From NCBI RefSeq assembly GCF_029869925.1, contig NZ_CP118605.1, forward strand, positions 310,001-374,000: DNA of 64,000 bases, written 5' to 3'. Position 1 is the first letter of the stretch; each line of letters opens with the position of its first letter. The position numbers were made by a program, and so were the translations under genes. Shown one piece after another: positions 33,222 through 41,806 of the stretch. The stretch comes from Microbulbifer bruguierae. Its GTDB lineage: Bacteria > Pseudomonadota > Gammaproteobacteria > Pseudomonadales > Cellvibrionaceae. The notes beneath the pieces are model-generated. The model made no database searches and had not been told where the DNA came from. It saw only the letters and a list, made by a program, of their open reading frames with translations.

Positions 33222-35897
33222 TCACTCAGATGAGCTGTCCTCGGTGGTCGGAATGGGAACCTTCAGGTCCACGATGAGTGGCAGGTGGTCCGATGCCAGT
33301 CGGGTCAGTTCGCTGCGGGGCACATGGACATCCCGCACTTCCAGCTCCGGATCCACAAATACATAGTCGATACGCGCCTTGGGCAGGCGACTGAAAAAGG
33401 TACCTTTGGGTGAGTGTCCGGGCAGTTTCAGCTGCGTATCGCCCAGCACCTGGGAGAGGCGCCTGATCTCCGTTGAGCCGGGCAGGGCGTTGAAGTCGCC
33501 CACCAGAATACGCGGGCGCGAACACGCGGGGCTGCCCATCCACTCCTCTCCAAGCAGTGCGTCCACCTGCCGCATGCGTTCTGATTTGATCAGCCCCAGG
33601 TGGGTGTTGAAGATCTGCAGTTTGGTGCCGTGGAAATCCACCTCAACCCAGAGTGCACCACGGGGCTCGGCACGGTCGCGCAATCTGGCGCTCTTGGGTG
33701 GCCCCGGCAAGATGCCCTTTTTGATCAGTCGCACCGGGTGCAGGGACATGATGGCGTCGCCGTAACGCTCGTCCTCGAGGTGCATGGCGGGCTGGAAGTG
33801 GCAGTCCATGGTCAGCAGGCGGGAAATTTCATGTGCCTGGTCAATGCCGCCGGTGCGCTGGCGCCGTACATCTACTTCCTGCAGCGCCACCACATCCGGT
33901 GAATAGCGGGCGATCACGCGAGCGATACGCTCCGGAGACAGCTTGCCGTCCACGCCCTGGCAGATGTGCACGTTGTAGGTCATCACGCGCAGGTTCTGAG
34001 TGAGACCGGTTTCGGGAATGGGGCGCGCTTCGGACTGTTGCCGATGTATTGGCGCAGGGGAAGGCTTCTCCGCGGCGTAGATTCCACTGTCGCTACCTGT
34101 TGGCCCGGCTGCAGAAATAGTTGCTGCGGGGCCTGGTGAGGGGCGGGTGTTAGAGCCGGACGTTTCGGGGCTGGGCGGCGAGCCGACAATGGCAACCGCT
34201 GGCGGTGACTTCAACTTTTTCGCCGGTTGAGCCTTCAGAAACGACAGGGCTGCTTCGCGAATGTCCTTCGGCCGCCAGTGTTGGCGACCTCCGGGTGGGA
34301 AGTGAATATCTCCGGGCATCAGCGCAAAGGCGTGGGTCTCATTGGGGCCGGCTCCGCCGTGGCTGCCATTTTCGATGGCGAAAGAAATACTCTCGCTGCC
34401 TGCGCACCAGCCACTGATGACAAAGTCGCCGGCATCCGGATGTCGGCACAGGTTTGCCAGGTCTTCCGCTGCCTCATCCGCAAAGGGATGTTGTTCCCCC
34501 ATGATCTTGCGGCCATCTTGCGGAAGGGAGATCGGGCCGTGTTTCCACCAGCCGCGGATTTTACTCGCCTTAGGCGGTTCACTCTCAGCGATGTTCGCGG
34601 TGCTTTTATCTTCGTAGAGCACCATCGGTACACCGGTTTTCTCGACGATCAGGCGCGCAATTTCAGCCTGGTTGAGACTGGTCAGGTTCAGGTTGTACAG
34701 CAGTGCCAGCGGCCCCATCGCGGAGAGTGCAATAGGGGCAGTTTCGGCACAGGCCGGGCCTTCCCGTTCCGTGCGAGGGTAGTTGATGGGAAACAGCTTC
34801 TGAATCCATTGACCGCCGAACAGTCGTACCCGTTGCAGCTGGACGCCGTGATTGAGGGTGGCGCGATAGCTGTCGGGCGCTTCTGACAGTTCGGAAAAGA
34901 CGTCACTCAGGGCGTCCGCCAGCGGACGCCCGTGAAGTGTCTCGTAGGCGATACTGTCTTCCTGCCCGTGATCGGAATAAATCCATACGTCGTAGTGGCG
35001 GCGAGAAGAACGGTGGGCGGCTCGCCAGATACGGGCGATGGCGTCATCAATACCCTTGAGTGTCCAGTGGGCAAACGCGGAACTCGGGCCCCGGCGGTGC
35101 GCCTGTTCGTCGTAGCCGAGAAAGTTGATGTAAATCACCGGCAAGCCGCGGGCAATATCGATTTTTACCCCGACGGTTGAGAGTTCCCGCAATAAGATGG
35201 TGATGGCGATGCGGGTGGGGATAAACATCAGTTCGCGGATAAAATCCTGACCGCTGGTAAGGCCGCGGATGAAGTCGACCAGGGACAGAATCAATTCCAG
35301 AAACAACAGTGCCCCGGTGCGTACCAGGCTCCACAGGTTGGCCAGTACCAGCGCCACCAGGGCCAGCGGTCCGGCCTGCTTTAGGGATTCGCCCCAGCCT
35401 TTTGACGCGGGGCAGAAATGGGCTTCGTCGTCCAGTGCCCCGGCGCGAAATACGCTGACATAACAACTTCCCTGTTTCAGCAGCGGCTCGTGTCCCGCGT
35501 CCTCGAGACGCTTTTCTACCTGATTGGCGGCGTTGGATTCGTACATCCGCAGCATTTCCTGGGATTCGGTGGACATGAATCCGAATGCCGGGACTGCGGC
35601 TTTTACCCCATAAAAAATCTCCGCCTGTACCGCGGGCGTCGTCGCGGGTACGCCGGAGTACATGTGGTCCAAATGGTAATGTTCGCGTTCGATCAGTTTT
35701 TTCAGGAAGGGCATTTTGCCCTCTGCCAGGGCCTGGTCCAGTTGCGGGCGGGCCAGGCCGTCGACCTGAATCAGAACCAGTGCAGGCGCATCCGGGTCGC
35801 GCTCGTTGATCTGTAACTTGAGCATTCGCGCCAGCCATTCACTGCGGCTCATTCGGCGGCGCCAACGGCGCAGGGTGCTCTCGATACGGGTCAGCAT
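33222..35897 (-). CDS. fusion: alkaline-phosphatase-superfamily domain, membrane segments, EEP domain
   Basis: 891 residues. N-terminal part (about 35-560): metal-dependent phosphodiesterase/phosphatase of the alkaline-phosphatase superfamily, with LVLIQVDGLARPQLD, SGVPATTPAVQAEI (candidate Thr nucleophile), IYSDHGQED and GSHGGAGPNETHAF; two hydrophobic segments lie at about 175-225. A Pro/Ser/Gly-rich linker (about 565-640) leads to a complete endonuclease/exonuclease/phosphatase domain: MTYNVHICQG, VVALQEVD, FNTHLGL, VGDFNALPG, SDHLPLIVDL. Two different phosphodiester hydrolases on one chain suggest a lipid- or polyol-phosphate substrate. Last of a four-gene operon, 65 bp after the GT4 gene. 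Confidence 0.82.
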   Translation of the reverse strand: MLTRIESTLRRWRRRMSRSEWLARMLKLQINERDPDAPALVLIQVDGLARPQLDQALAEGKMPFLKKLIEREHYHLDHMYSGVPATTPAVQAEIFYGVKAAVPAFGFMSTESQEMLRMYESNAANQVEKRLEDAGHEPLLKQGSCYVSVFRAGALDDEAHFCPASKGWGESLKQAGPLALVALVLANLWSLVRTGALLFLELILSLVDFIRGLTSGQDFIRELMFIPTRIAITILLRELSTVGVKIDIARGLPVIYINFLGYDEQAHRRGPSSAFAHWTLKGIDDAIARIWRAAHRSSRRHYDVWIYSDHGQEDSIAYETLHGRPLADALSDVFSELSEAPDSYRATLNHGVQLQRVRLFGGQWIQKLFPINYPRTEREGPACAETAPIALSAMGPLALLYNLNLTSLNQAEIARLIVEKTGVPMVLYEDKSTANIAESEPPKASKIRGWWKHGPISLPQDGRKIMGEQHPFADEAAEDLANLCRHPDAGDFVISGWCAGSESISFAIENGSHGGAGPNETHAFALMPGDIHFPPGGRQHWRPKDIREAALSFLKAQPAKKLKSPPAVAIVGSPPSPETSGSNTRPSPGPAATISAAGPTGSDSGIYAAEKPSPAPIHRQQSEARPIPETGLTQNLRVMTYNVHICQGVDGKLSPERIARVIARYSPDVVALQEVDVRRQRTGGIDQAHEISRLLTMDCHFQPAMHLEDERYGDAIMSLHPVRLIKKGILPGPPKSARLRDRAEPRGALWVEVDFHGTKLQIFNTHLGLIKSERMRQVDALLGEEWMGSPACSRPRILVGDFNALPGSTEIRRLSQVLGDTQLKLPGHSPKGTFFSRLPKARIDYVFVDPELEVRDVHVPRSELTRLASDHLPLIVDLKVPIPTTEDSSSE

Positions 35898-35962
35898 GAA
35901 GGGGGCAATCCGATTCTTAGTAACGGTCTGTATTTACTGGGGTGATGGTTATACGCTCACTT

Positions 35963-37243
35963 TCAGGATTTGCTTTTGCCGGAGTGTTCCAGCGCAGCAC
36001 TGGCGGCACTGGTGACACCTTCAAGAATTTCCCATTGCGCGCCAATGGTATTGCGTAATCGCATCCACTGGGCGTAAAGGGAGTCATCCAGTGGCCAGTG
36101 CTGGTGCGCCAGTGACTGGTAATGGGTGAGCGCAGAGTCCGCGCAGTTTTCCATGGAAAAGTGCTCTGCAGTCTGCCGCGCTGCTTTGCACAGCTCTGCA
36201 TAGTCCGCCTCGGGCAGATCATGTACCCACTGCAGGGCTGCAATCATCTCCCGTTCACCGTGTTTGAGTACCAGGCGACCATTGATTCTATCTTCCACCA
36301 CCTCGCGACAGCCACTGGCATCCAGCGCTACCACCGGTACACTCGCAGCCATGGCTTCAGTGAGCACCATACCCTGGGTTTCGCTGGTGGAAGAAAACGC
36401 GAATACATTCATCGCACTGTACGCGTCACGCTGGGCTTCGCCCTGCAATGTTCCGGTCAGATGAAGTCGCGGGCTGAGCCCTCTGGCGTCGAACAGTGAT
36501 TTTATCTGGCTCTGTATTGGGCCCGTGCCCACCAGCAGGAAATGGATGTCTTGGTTACGTTGCATCAGCTCGAGCACTGCGGAGGCGAGAAAGGTAAGGT
36601 TTTTCTCTTCTGCCAGTCGCCCCAGGTGGCCTACAACAAAGGCGGATTCCGGGATGCCATATTGCAGGCGCGCCGCTGCGCCATTGCCGTCGCAATAATT
36701 GTCCAGCTGTACGCCGGTAGGGACCACGGCAACCGGGGTCTTCACCCCACGTTCGCGCAGCAGGCTTGCCACACTTTCGCTGGGCGCGAACACCATGCTG
36801 GCGAGGTTCGAGTAGCGGGTAGCCAATTCGATCACAAAGCGCTTAAGGGTTTCGGAGTCTGCGGGCACGTAGTGGGTATAGCGCTCGTACAATGTGTGAT
36901 GGGTGAAGATCAGCGGCAACTCGCGGCTGCGCGCGATCCTGAGGGCGGTCATACCCAGCAGAAAAGGATGGTGGGAGTGCACAATATCGGGCTCGAAAAT
37001 ATCCAGCCGGTCGTCCAGCTCCAGTGACAGCGGCAGTGCTACCGAAAAGTCGCTGCCGTTAAAATTCTGGATCGCAGGCACCCGCACCACATCCATTTCA
37101 TTGGCAATCTTTTCCGAGAACTCCGGAGCGACCACCAATACATTGTGCCCCCGCTGGCGGTAGGCCCTGCAAAACGCATCCACCGATCGTGCCACGCCAC
37201 CAACATGGGGCAGGTAGGTGTTGGTGAGCATGACGATATTCAC
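35963..37243 (-). CDS. family 4 glycosyltransferase
   Basis: 426 residues, GT-B fold. N-terminal MLTNTYLPHVGGVARSVDAF and HSHHPFLLGMTALRIA; C-terminal GHLGRLAEEKNLTFLASA, LTGTLQGEAQRDAYSAMNVFAFSSTSETQGMVLTEAMAA, with the E-x7-E nucleotide-sugar motif. It resembles the group making alpha-glucosyl-diacylglycerol or adding sugars to lipids; the acceptor is inference. It starts with an ATGA overlap to the glycosidase gene, so the two are made together. Confidence 0.9.
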   Translation of the reverse strand: MNIVMLTNTYLPHVGGVARSVDAFCRAYRQRGHNVLVVAPEFSEKIANEMDVVRVPAIQNFNGSDFSVALPLSLELDDRLDIFEPDIVHSHHPFLLGMTALRIARSRELPLIFTHHTLYERYTHYVPADSETLKRFVIELATRYSNLASMVFAPSESVASLLRERGVKTPVAVVPTGVQLDNYCDGNGAAARLQYGIPESAFVVGHLGRLAEEKNLTFLASAVLELMQRNQDIHFLLVGTGPIQSQIKSLFDARGLSPRLHLTGTLQGEAQRDAYSAMNVFAFSSTSETQGMVLTEAMAASVPVVALDASGCREVVEDRINGRLVLKHGEREMIAALQWVHDLPEADYAELCKAARQTAEHFSMENCADSALTHYQSLAHQHWPLDDSLYAQWMRLRNTIGAQWEILEGVTSAASAALEHSGKSKS

Positions 37244-39483
37244 AGAGGTTGCAGCTCCAGGTGTTTTATATAGTTACCTGCAATGGCGGGCTTATAGCCA
37301 AAGGCGCGCACTTCGATTGCCGGCGCCTCTTGGTGCCATTTTCCAGACCAGGATACGCGCGGTCTCTCTCCGGGGGTTATTTCCAGAGAGATACTGCCGA
37401 AATGCGTAGGCGCGGGACCAAAACGAATCGCCTTTTGCGAACTGGTGCCCTGAAGCCACTCTGGAGGCAGGCCGGACGCGAGAATCAATTTTTCCCCTTC
37501 TTCGCGCACAAAGCAATTGCGCTGCATGGTGACCCACTCCGCGGCGGCCCACGCGTGCTGCCCATCACCCATACAGCCGCCGAACGAGTGCGGGTGAATG
37601 GCTTCCGGCCACTGGCCGGTGGGCGAGGCGAGGTTGGCGACGTTGCGCATCAGTTCGATGCAGCGCGGATCACCCGCACGCAGCAACACCTGGGCTACAT
37701 GAATGGTGAGATAGGCATTGATGCCCGAGTGAATCATGTCCTGAAAAAATCCGCCGGAAACGAAGCAGTTTTCCAGCAGGAACTCTACCAGATCCAACAG
37801 GCGCGGGTCGTCTTCGGCATAAAGCTTCAACGGGTAACCTGCGGCGATTGAGCCAATGGCGCCAGCATCCAGCCTGCGCTTGGGGGATGCGGGCATCGCC
37901 GGACGATTCAGCCTGGCCTCACACTGCGCCAGAGCATTGTCTACGGTGAGCATGAAGTCGTCGGCGTGACCCTGAAAGATTTCCGCATCCCGGGTTTTCC
38001 CCTCCCGAGTGCAGATGGCCACTGCAGACTGTTGTCCGGCAATTCCCCAGAAATCATCCCAGAAGTAACAGTCATTGGGGCCCAGGTGTTCGGCACTGAA
38101 TCCCGCAGGCAACAGTCCGCCGGTGAGACTGCCGTCTTTGGGCATGCGTTTATTGTGAATCCAGTGGGTGCCTCGAAGCACCGGGTCGAGCCATTCCTGC
38201 TTGAGTTGGCTGCCGGTGATTCTGCAGTACTGGTCAATGATCCAGAGTGCTTCGCCGTTGGAGTCCCATTCGCCATCCTGGGAATGAAAATAGCCATTGT
38301 GTTTCTGGCGGGATGGAAACCGCTCCAGTGCACGCTCAGCGCGATCGAGTAGTCCTGCGTGAAGCAGTGACTGGATCATGAACGCGGCATCCCGGAACCA
38401 GAAGCGCTTGTAGGTATAGGGTCCCGGGTACACGTCATGGGGTGAGTGCAGTATCAGTGTGCGCACTGCGGCGTCGTAAATAAACTGCATTTCGGGATCG
38501 GGAACCGTCATCGCGCAGTGGTGATCGAGATTCTGCTTCCACCCGGGCGGGGCATTACCGCTATTCAATTTGCAATGCTGGGGAATGGTAACGAGCGTGT
38601 CGACGGTTGCTCCGGGCTCAATACGAAACAGGGCAGCGGCAGTGGCCATCCCCACCTCACATTCGGTGTGTGTTTCATTGCCTTCGTCTAGCAGGTGCAG
38701 GGCGATATCGCCCTTGCGGTAGTCGGAGGCGTGATGGCGGTCCACTGGCCTGTCGAACAGGATTTTGTCCTTGCCATCGACAAGCCAGCGATTGCGATTA
38801 CTGTCCAGCGCCACCTTGTTAATAAACGCAACGCCTTCCGGGTTGCAGGGTCTCAACGCCACCACCAGCCAGCCGCCGGCATTGTGACTGACCCTCAACT
38901 GCAGGTGGCAGTTGTTGTTGTGTGGGTCGAGTTCAGCCCACACCCTGGTTGAGAGTTGGCAGTAATCGGATGTCGACTCGGTGACAACCGCAACACCATC
39001 TTTCAGGTCCAGATATTGATCGACGTCCTGATGCTGCGACGGGTAAAGGTTTTGTTCGTCGTCACCGATAATCCAGCTGTCGATTGACCACCCATCGTAG
39101 TGAGGGGTGAGCAGGCCTCTGGGATCGACGATAGGCATTTCTTCACTGCCGGGCACACCTACCGCGGTCCAGTTGCGATGGCTCAGATTGCAATGCGTGA
39201 TGGAAAATGCCCGGGGAATAAACGAAACATCAGCAGGATCAAATTGCCGCTCGATCCAGTAGGGCCAGACCCAGTCGAGGTTGTGCTGGATGACTTTGCT
39301 GTTCATCAAGGCCCGCGCGTGAAAAATTACACCGGCGCGCAGCAGTTCGATGGGTTCACTGACTTCCGAAGGTTCGGCAAAACGCTGCAGTCGGGCCATT
39401 ACCGCCAGTGGATCGAGAAACCCGTGGGCGGTCGCAAACTTGCGTACGAAGAATCGCCAGGGAAGCCATTTCATCCAGGGCAT
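37240..39483 (-). CDS. six-hairpin glycosidase (GH15/debranching-enzyme type), cytoplasmic
   Basis: 747 residues from the ATG at 39483, which shares one base with the upstream TAA (TAATG). The N-terminal beta domain is followed by an (alpha/alpha)6 barrel: YKRFWFRDAAFMIQSLLHAG, the acid candidate in SQDGEWDSNGEALWIIDQYC, CYFWDDFWGIAGQQSA and TGQWPEAIHPHSFGGCMGDG (second acid candidate). This is the layout of glucoamylase/amylo-1,6-glucosidase relatives. No signal peptide, so it acts in the cytoplasm. Substrate unknown; its GT4 partner suggests a glucose-containing glycolipid or oligosaccharide. Confidence 0.78.
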   Translation of the reverse strand: MPWMKWLPWRFFVRKFATAHGFLDPLAVMARLQRFAEPSEVSEPIELLRAGVIFHARALMNSKVIQHNLDWVWPYWIERQFDPADVSFIPRAFSITHCNLSHRNWTAVGVPGSEEMPIVDPRGLLTPHYDGWSIDSWIIGDDEQNLYPSQHQDVDQYLDLKDGVAVVTESTSDYCQLSTRVWAELDPHNNNCHLQLRVSHNAGGWLVVALRPCNPEGVAFINKVALDSNRNRWLVDGKDKILFDRPVDRHHASDYRKGDIALHLLDEGNETHTECEVGMATAAALFRIEPGATVDTLVTIPQHCKLNSGNAPPGWKQNLDHHCAMTVPDPEMQFIYDAAVRTLILHSPHDVYPGPYTYKRFWFRDAAFMIQSLLHAGLLDRAERALERFPSRQKHNGYFHSQDGEWDSNGEALWIIDQYCRITGSQLKQEWLDPVLRGTHWIHNKRMPKDGSLTGGLLPAGFSAEHLGPNDCYFWDDFWGIAGQQSAVAICTREGKTRDAEIFQGHADDFMLTVDNALAQCEARLNRPAMPASPKRRLDAGAIGSIAAGYPLKLYAEDDPRLLDLVEFLLENCFVSGGFFQDMIHSGINAYLTIHVAQVLLRAGDPRCIELMRNVANLASPTGQWPEAIHPHSFGGCMGDGQHAWAAAEWVTMQRNCFVREEGEKLILASGLPPEWLQGTSSQKAIRFGPAPTHFGSISLEITPGERPRVSWSGKWHQEAPAIEVRAFGYKPAIAGNYIKHLELQPL

Positions 39484-40187
39484 TAAAGGTTTCCTCCATC
39501 GATTTTCTGTTTCAATGCACGACGCGCCATACGGGTAAGGCCGATGATGGCGATAACCGCAAACAATAACCCCAGGCCATACAGTGTCCACTCTGTCGCC
39601 GTGCGCTCGACCCGTTCACTCCCGATACTCGCGAGGTCCGCTGCGATGGAGCCTACATACACATTGTTCACGGTAATCGGAATGACACCAAGAAAGGTGC
39701 CGATAACGAAATCGCGAAATTTAAGCGGTGTCAGCCCGAAGAAATAATTCGTCAGCTTAAACGGGAAGAGTGGCACCATGCGTGTGAGCATGATCATGCG
39801 CCACCCCTCATTCCGTACGATTTCGCCGAGGTTGTCCGGTTTGATTTTCGACATCACCCACGCCGAAGTGCGTTTGCCGAACAGGTAGCGGGCAATCAGG
39901 AATGCTATTCCCGCACCGATTGTGGTGCCGAGCACCACGTAAATTGTTCCCTTCACCACGCCGAATACAAAACCGGCGCCCATAGTGAAAATCACTCCGG
40001 GGAAGAGGAACACAATCGCCACGGCGATCACTAGCATAAACCAGATGCCCGCCTCCCAGCCGAGGGTATCCATCCATTGCATCAGCTCAATCAGGCGGTC
40101 GTCCAGATCGAAGTAGTGCAGGATGGACAGTACCACCGCGACCGTCGCGACACTGATGATGGCCAGCCAGATAGGGGAAAATTTCAC
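39483..40187 (-). CDS. TVP38/TMEM64 (VTT/DedA-like) membrane protein
   Basis: 234 residues with about six hydrophobic segments. The VTT signature is PGVIFTMGAGFVFGVVKGTIYVVLGTTIGAGIAFLIARYLFGKR (about residues 67-110), with MIMLTRMVPLFPFKLTNYFFGLTPLKFRDF following. The family moves lipids across membranes (scramblases, undecaprenyl-phosphate and phosphatidylethanolamine translocases of DedA type). It is the first gene of the four-gene operon; the promoter should lie in 40188-40378, which also separates it from the porin gene. Confidence 0.88.
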   Translation of the reverse strand: MKFSPIWLAIISVATVAVVLSILHYFDLDDRLIELMQWMDTLGWEAGIWFMLVIAVAIVFLFPGVIFTMGAGFVFGVVKGTIYVVLGTTIGAGIAFLIARYLFGKRTSAWVMSKIKPDNLGEIVRNEGWRMIMLTRMVPLFPFKLTNYFFGLTPLKFRDFVIGTFLGVIPITVNNVYVGSIAADLASIGSERVERTATEWTLYGLGLLFAVIAIIGLTRMARRALKQKIDGGNL

Positions 40188-40378
40188 GCCACTCCTGCCT
40201 GCAGTTTTATGAGCATACCAATTCGTGTTGGCGCCTCACTATAGCCTAGCCAATCGGAAGGCGTCGGGTGATGGGGACCTGCTTTCAAAGGCAGAATGAA
40301 TACGTTGATATTTCCAATCGCTATATAGCCGATGGAAATTCGTGGAATGACCCGTCAGCAATAGGAAGATCTCGATCG

Positions 40379-41806
40379 TCAAAACCGGTACTGCATCGTT
40401 AGCTCGGTAAAGTTGAGAAATTCGTGAGTCCCGGTCTCTTCGAGAAAGGCCTCGGGCTTGCCGAAGGTGTGTGTGGCGGTAAACACCAACCCACGCACCG
40501 GACTGTACTCCGCAGTAAGAGATAGGGTTGTCACCGCAAAGTGTGCTGTGCTGCCGTTCGGGTAACGGACGATCTGGCCGCTCGGGCTGTAGAGTCCGTC
40601 GGCTGTTTCCAGGCGCCAGAACAGATTCAGGTCGGCGGTGAGAGACCAGTCGGCGTTGGGTAGAAGATTCAGGAATGTGTGGACGTTGTAAAAATTGCGA
40701 GGGCCAAATACAGCGGCTTCGGAAAAGTAATTACCGCGTGGGAACAGCGGATTGAACGTACCGAGGTCCGTATCGTCGAGATCATCATCGCCGCTGGCAA
40801 TATTGATACTGAACCGCAATTCCGGTTTCCAGGCAAAGTGTTCAAAGCGGTAGCCGGTCTCTGTGGCCAGCGTCCAGGCAGCGATATCGCCACTGGCGAA
40901 TATTCCTGTTTGAATCAGTGATTCCCAGTTCCAGTTCCAGCTTCCGTGTTCTCCCCAATAGCGCGCTCCGAACGATTGGCGCCTCTCACGGCCGCTTCCC
41001 TGCACGTAAAGCGCATCGGTGTCTCTATAGCCGAGATAGTAGAGGTCCAGATCGCCGACAGTTTCAAATGGCTGCCTGATCGTCCCGTAGGCACCCCAAA
41101 GGGAATAGCGGTCGCTGGTGGAGTCGTCGAAAATTCCCGCGTGATCTTCTCGCGGACGCACTGCGAACAGTTCCAGCCGCCAGCGATTATCTGCGAATAA
41201 TATGCGGCCTCCATCAAAGGTGCGGCGAACATTCGGACCTTCGCGCACATCCACAAGGCGACCTGAACCCAGCACAATTTCCTGGCGGCCCGGTCGCAGG
41301 GTCAGTGTTCCATTGTTCGATGTTGCGATGTCGAAATCCACAAACAGGTTTTGCCATTCGAGCTTGTTTTCGTCCACGGGACTCGGGCCTCCGCGACGCC
41401 CGGACTCGAGAGCACTGTTAAGTTGTGCAAACAGGCGAAGGTGTGAGCTCCAGCGCAAGTCGGCAAGTATCGCATAGCGTTGGAACCATACCCCGTGGCG
41501 ATCCTGTGGGTCCTGCCCGAAAACTGGGCTATCGGTGTATTCGTAGCGCTGCAGGATTTCCCCGCCGATATTCAGGTAGCCGCCGGCACCATTTTGCAGG
41601 GGGATGGCTTTCCAGTACTCCGGCCAGCAGGTAGAGCGCGACTGGGTGAGAAGTGCCGAATAGTCCTCGTTGAAGCGCAGTTTCTGGATAGGCGGAAGCT
41701 CAGCAGCCGCGACATTCACCGTCAATGTAAATAGGGGGGCTGCGAGTAGCTGATAGGCTGTTCGGTGCACACAGGAACCGGGGTTGTACCGGTGTTGCGG
41801 CGTCAT
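40379..41806 (-). CDS. alginate-export-family outer-membrane porin
   Basis: 475 residues with a signal peptide ending NVAAA-E. It has the alginate_exp/AlgE-like barrel pattern: RLFAQLNSALESGRRGG, LRPGRQEIVLGSGRLVDVREGPNVRRTFDG, and terminal TELTMQYRF with the C-terminal Phe. It is an outer-membrane beta-barrel. It follows the MFS gene with an ATGA overlap, so inner- and outer-membrane passage are co-produced; a role in import or export of a small organic anion is inference. Confidence 0.85.
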   Translation of the reverse strand: MTPQHRYNPGSCVHRTAYQLLAAPLFTLTVNVAAAELPPIQKLRFNEDYSALLTQSRSTCWPEYWKAIPLQNGAGGYLNIGGEILQRYEYTDSPVFGQDPQDRHGVWFQRYAILADLRWSSHLRLFAQLNSALESGRRGGPSPVDENKLEWQNLFVDFDIATSNNGTLTLRPGRQEIVLGSGRLVDVREGPNVRRTFDGGRILFADNRWRLELFAVRPREDHAGIFDDSTSDRYSLWGAYGTIRQPFETVGDLDLYYLGYRDTDALYVQGSGRERRQSFGARYWGEHGSWNWNWESLIQTGIFASGDIAAWTLATETGYRFEHFAWKPELRFSINIASGDDDLDDTDLGTFNPLFPRGNYFSEAAVFGPRNFYNVHTFLNLLPNADWSLTADLNLFWRLETADGLYSPSGQIVRYPNGSTAHFAVTTLSLTAEYSPVRGLVFTATHTFGKPEAFLEETGTHEFLNFTELTMQYRF

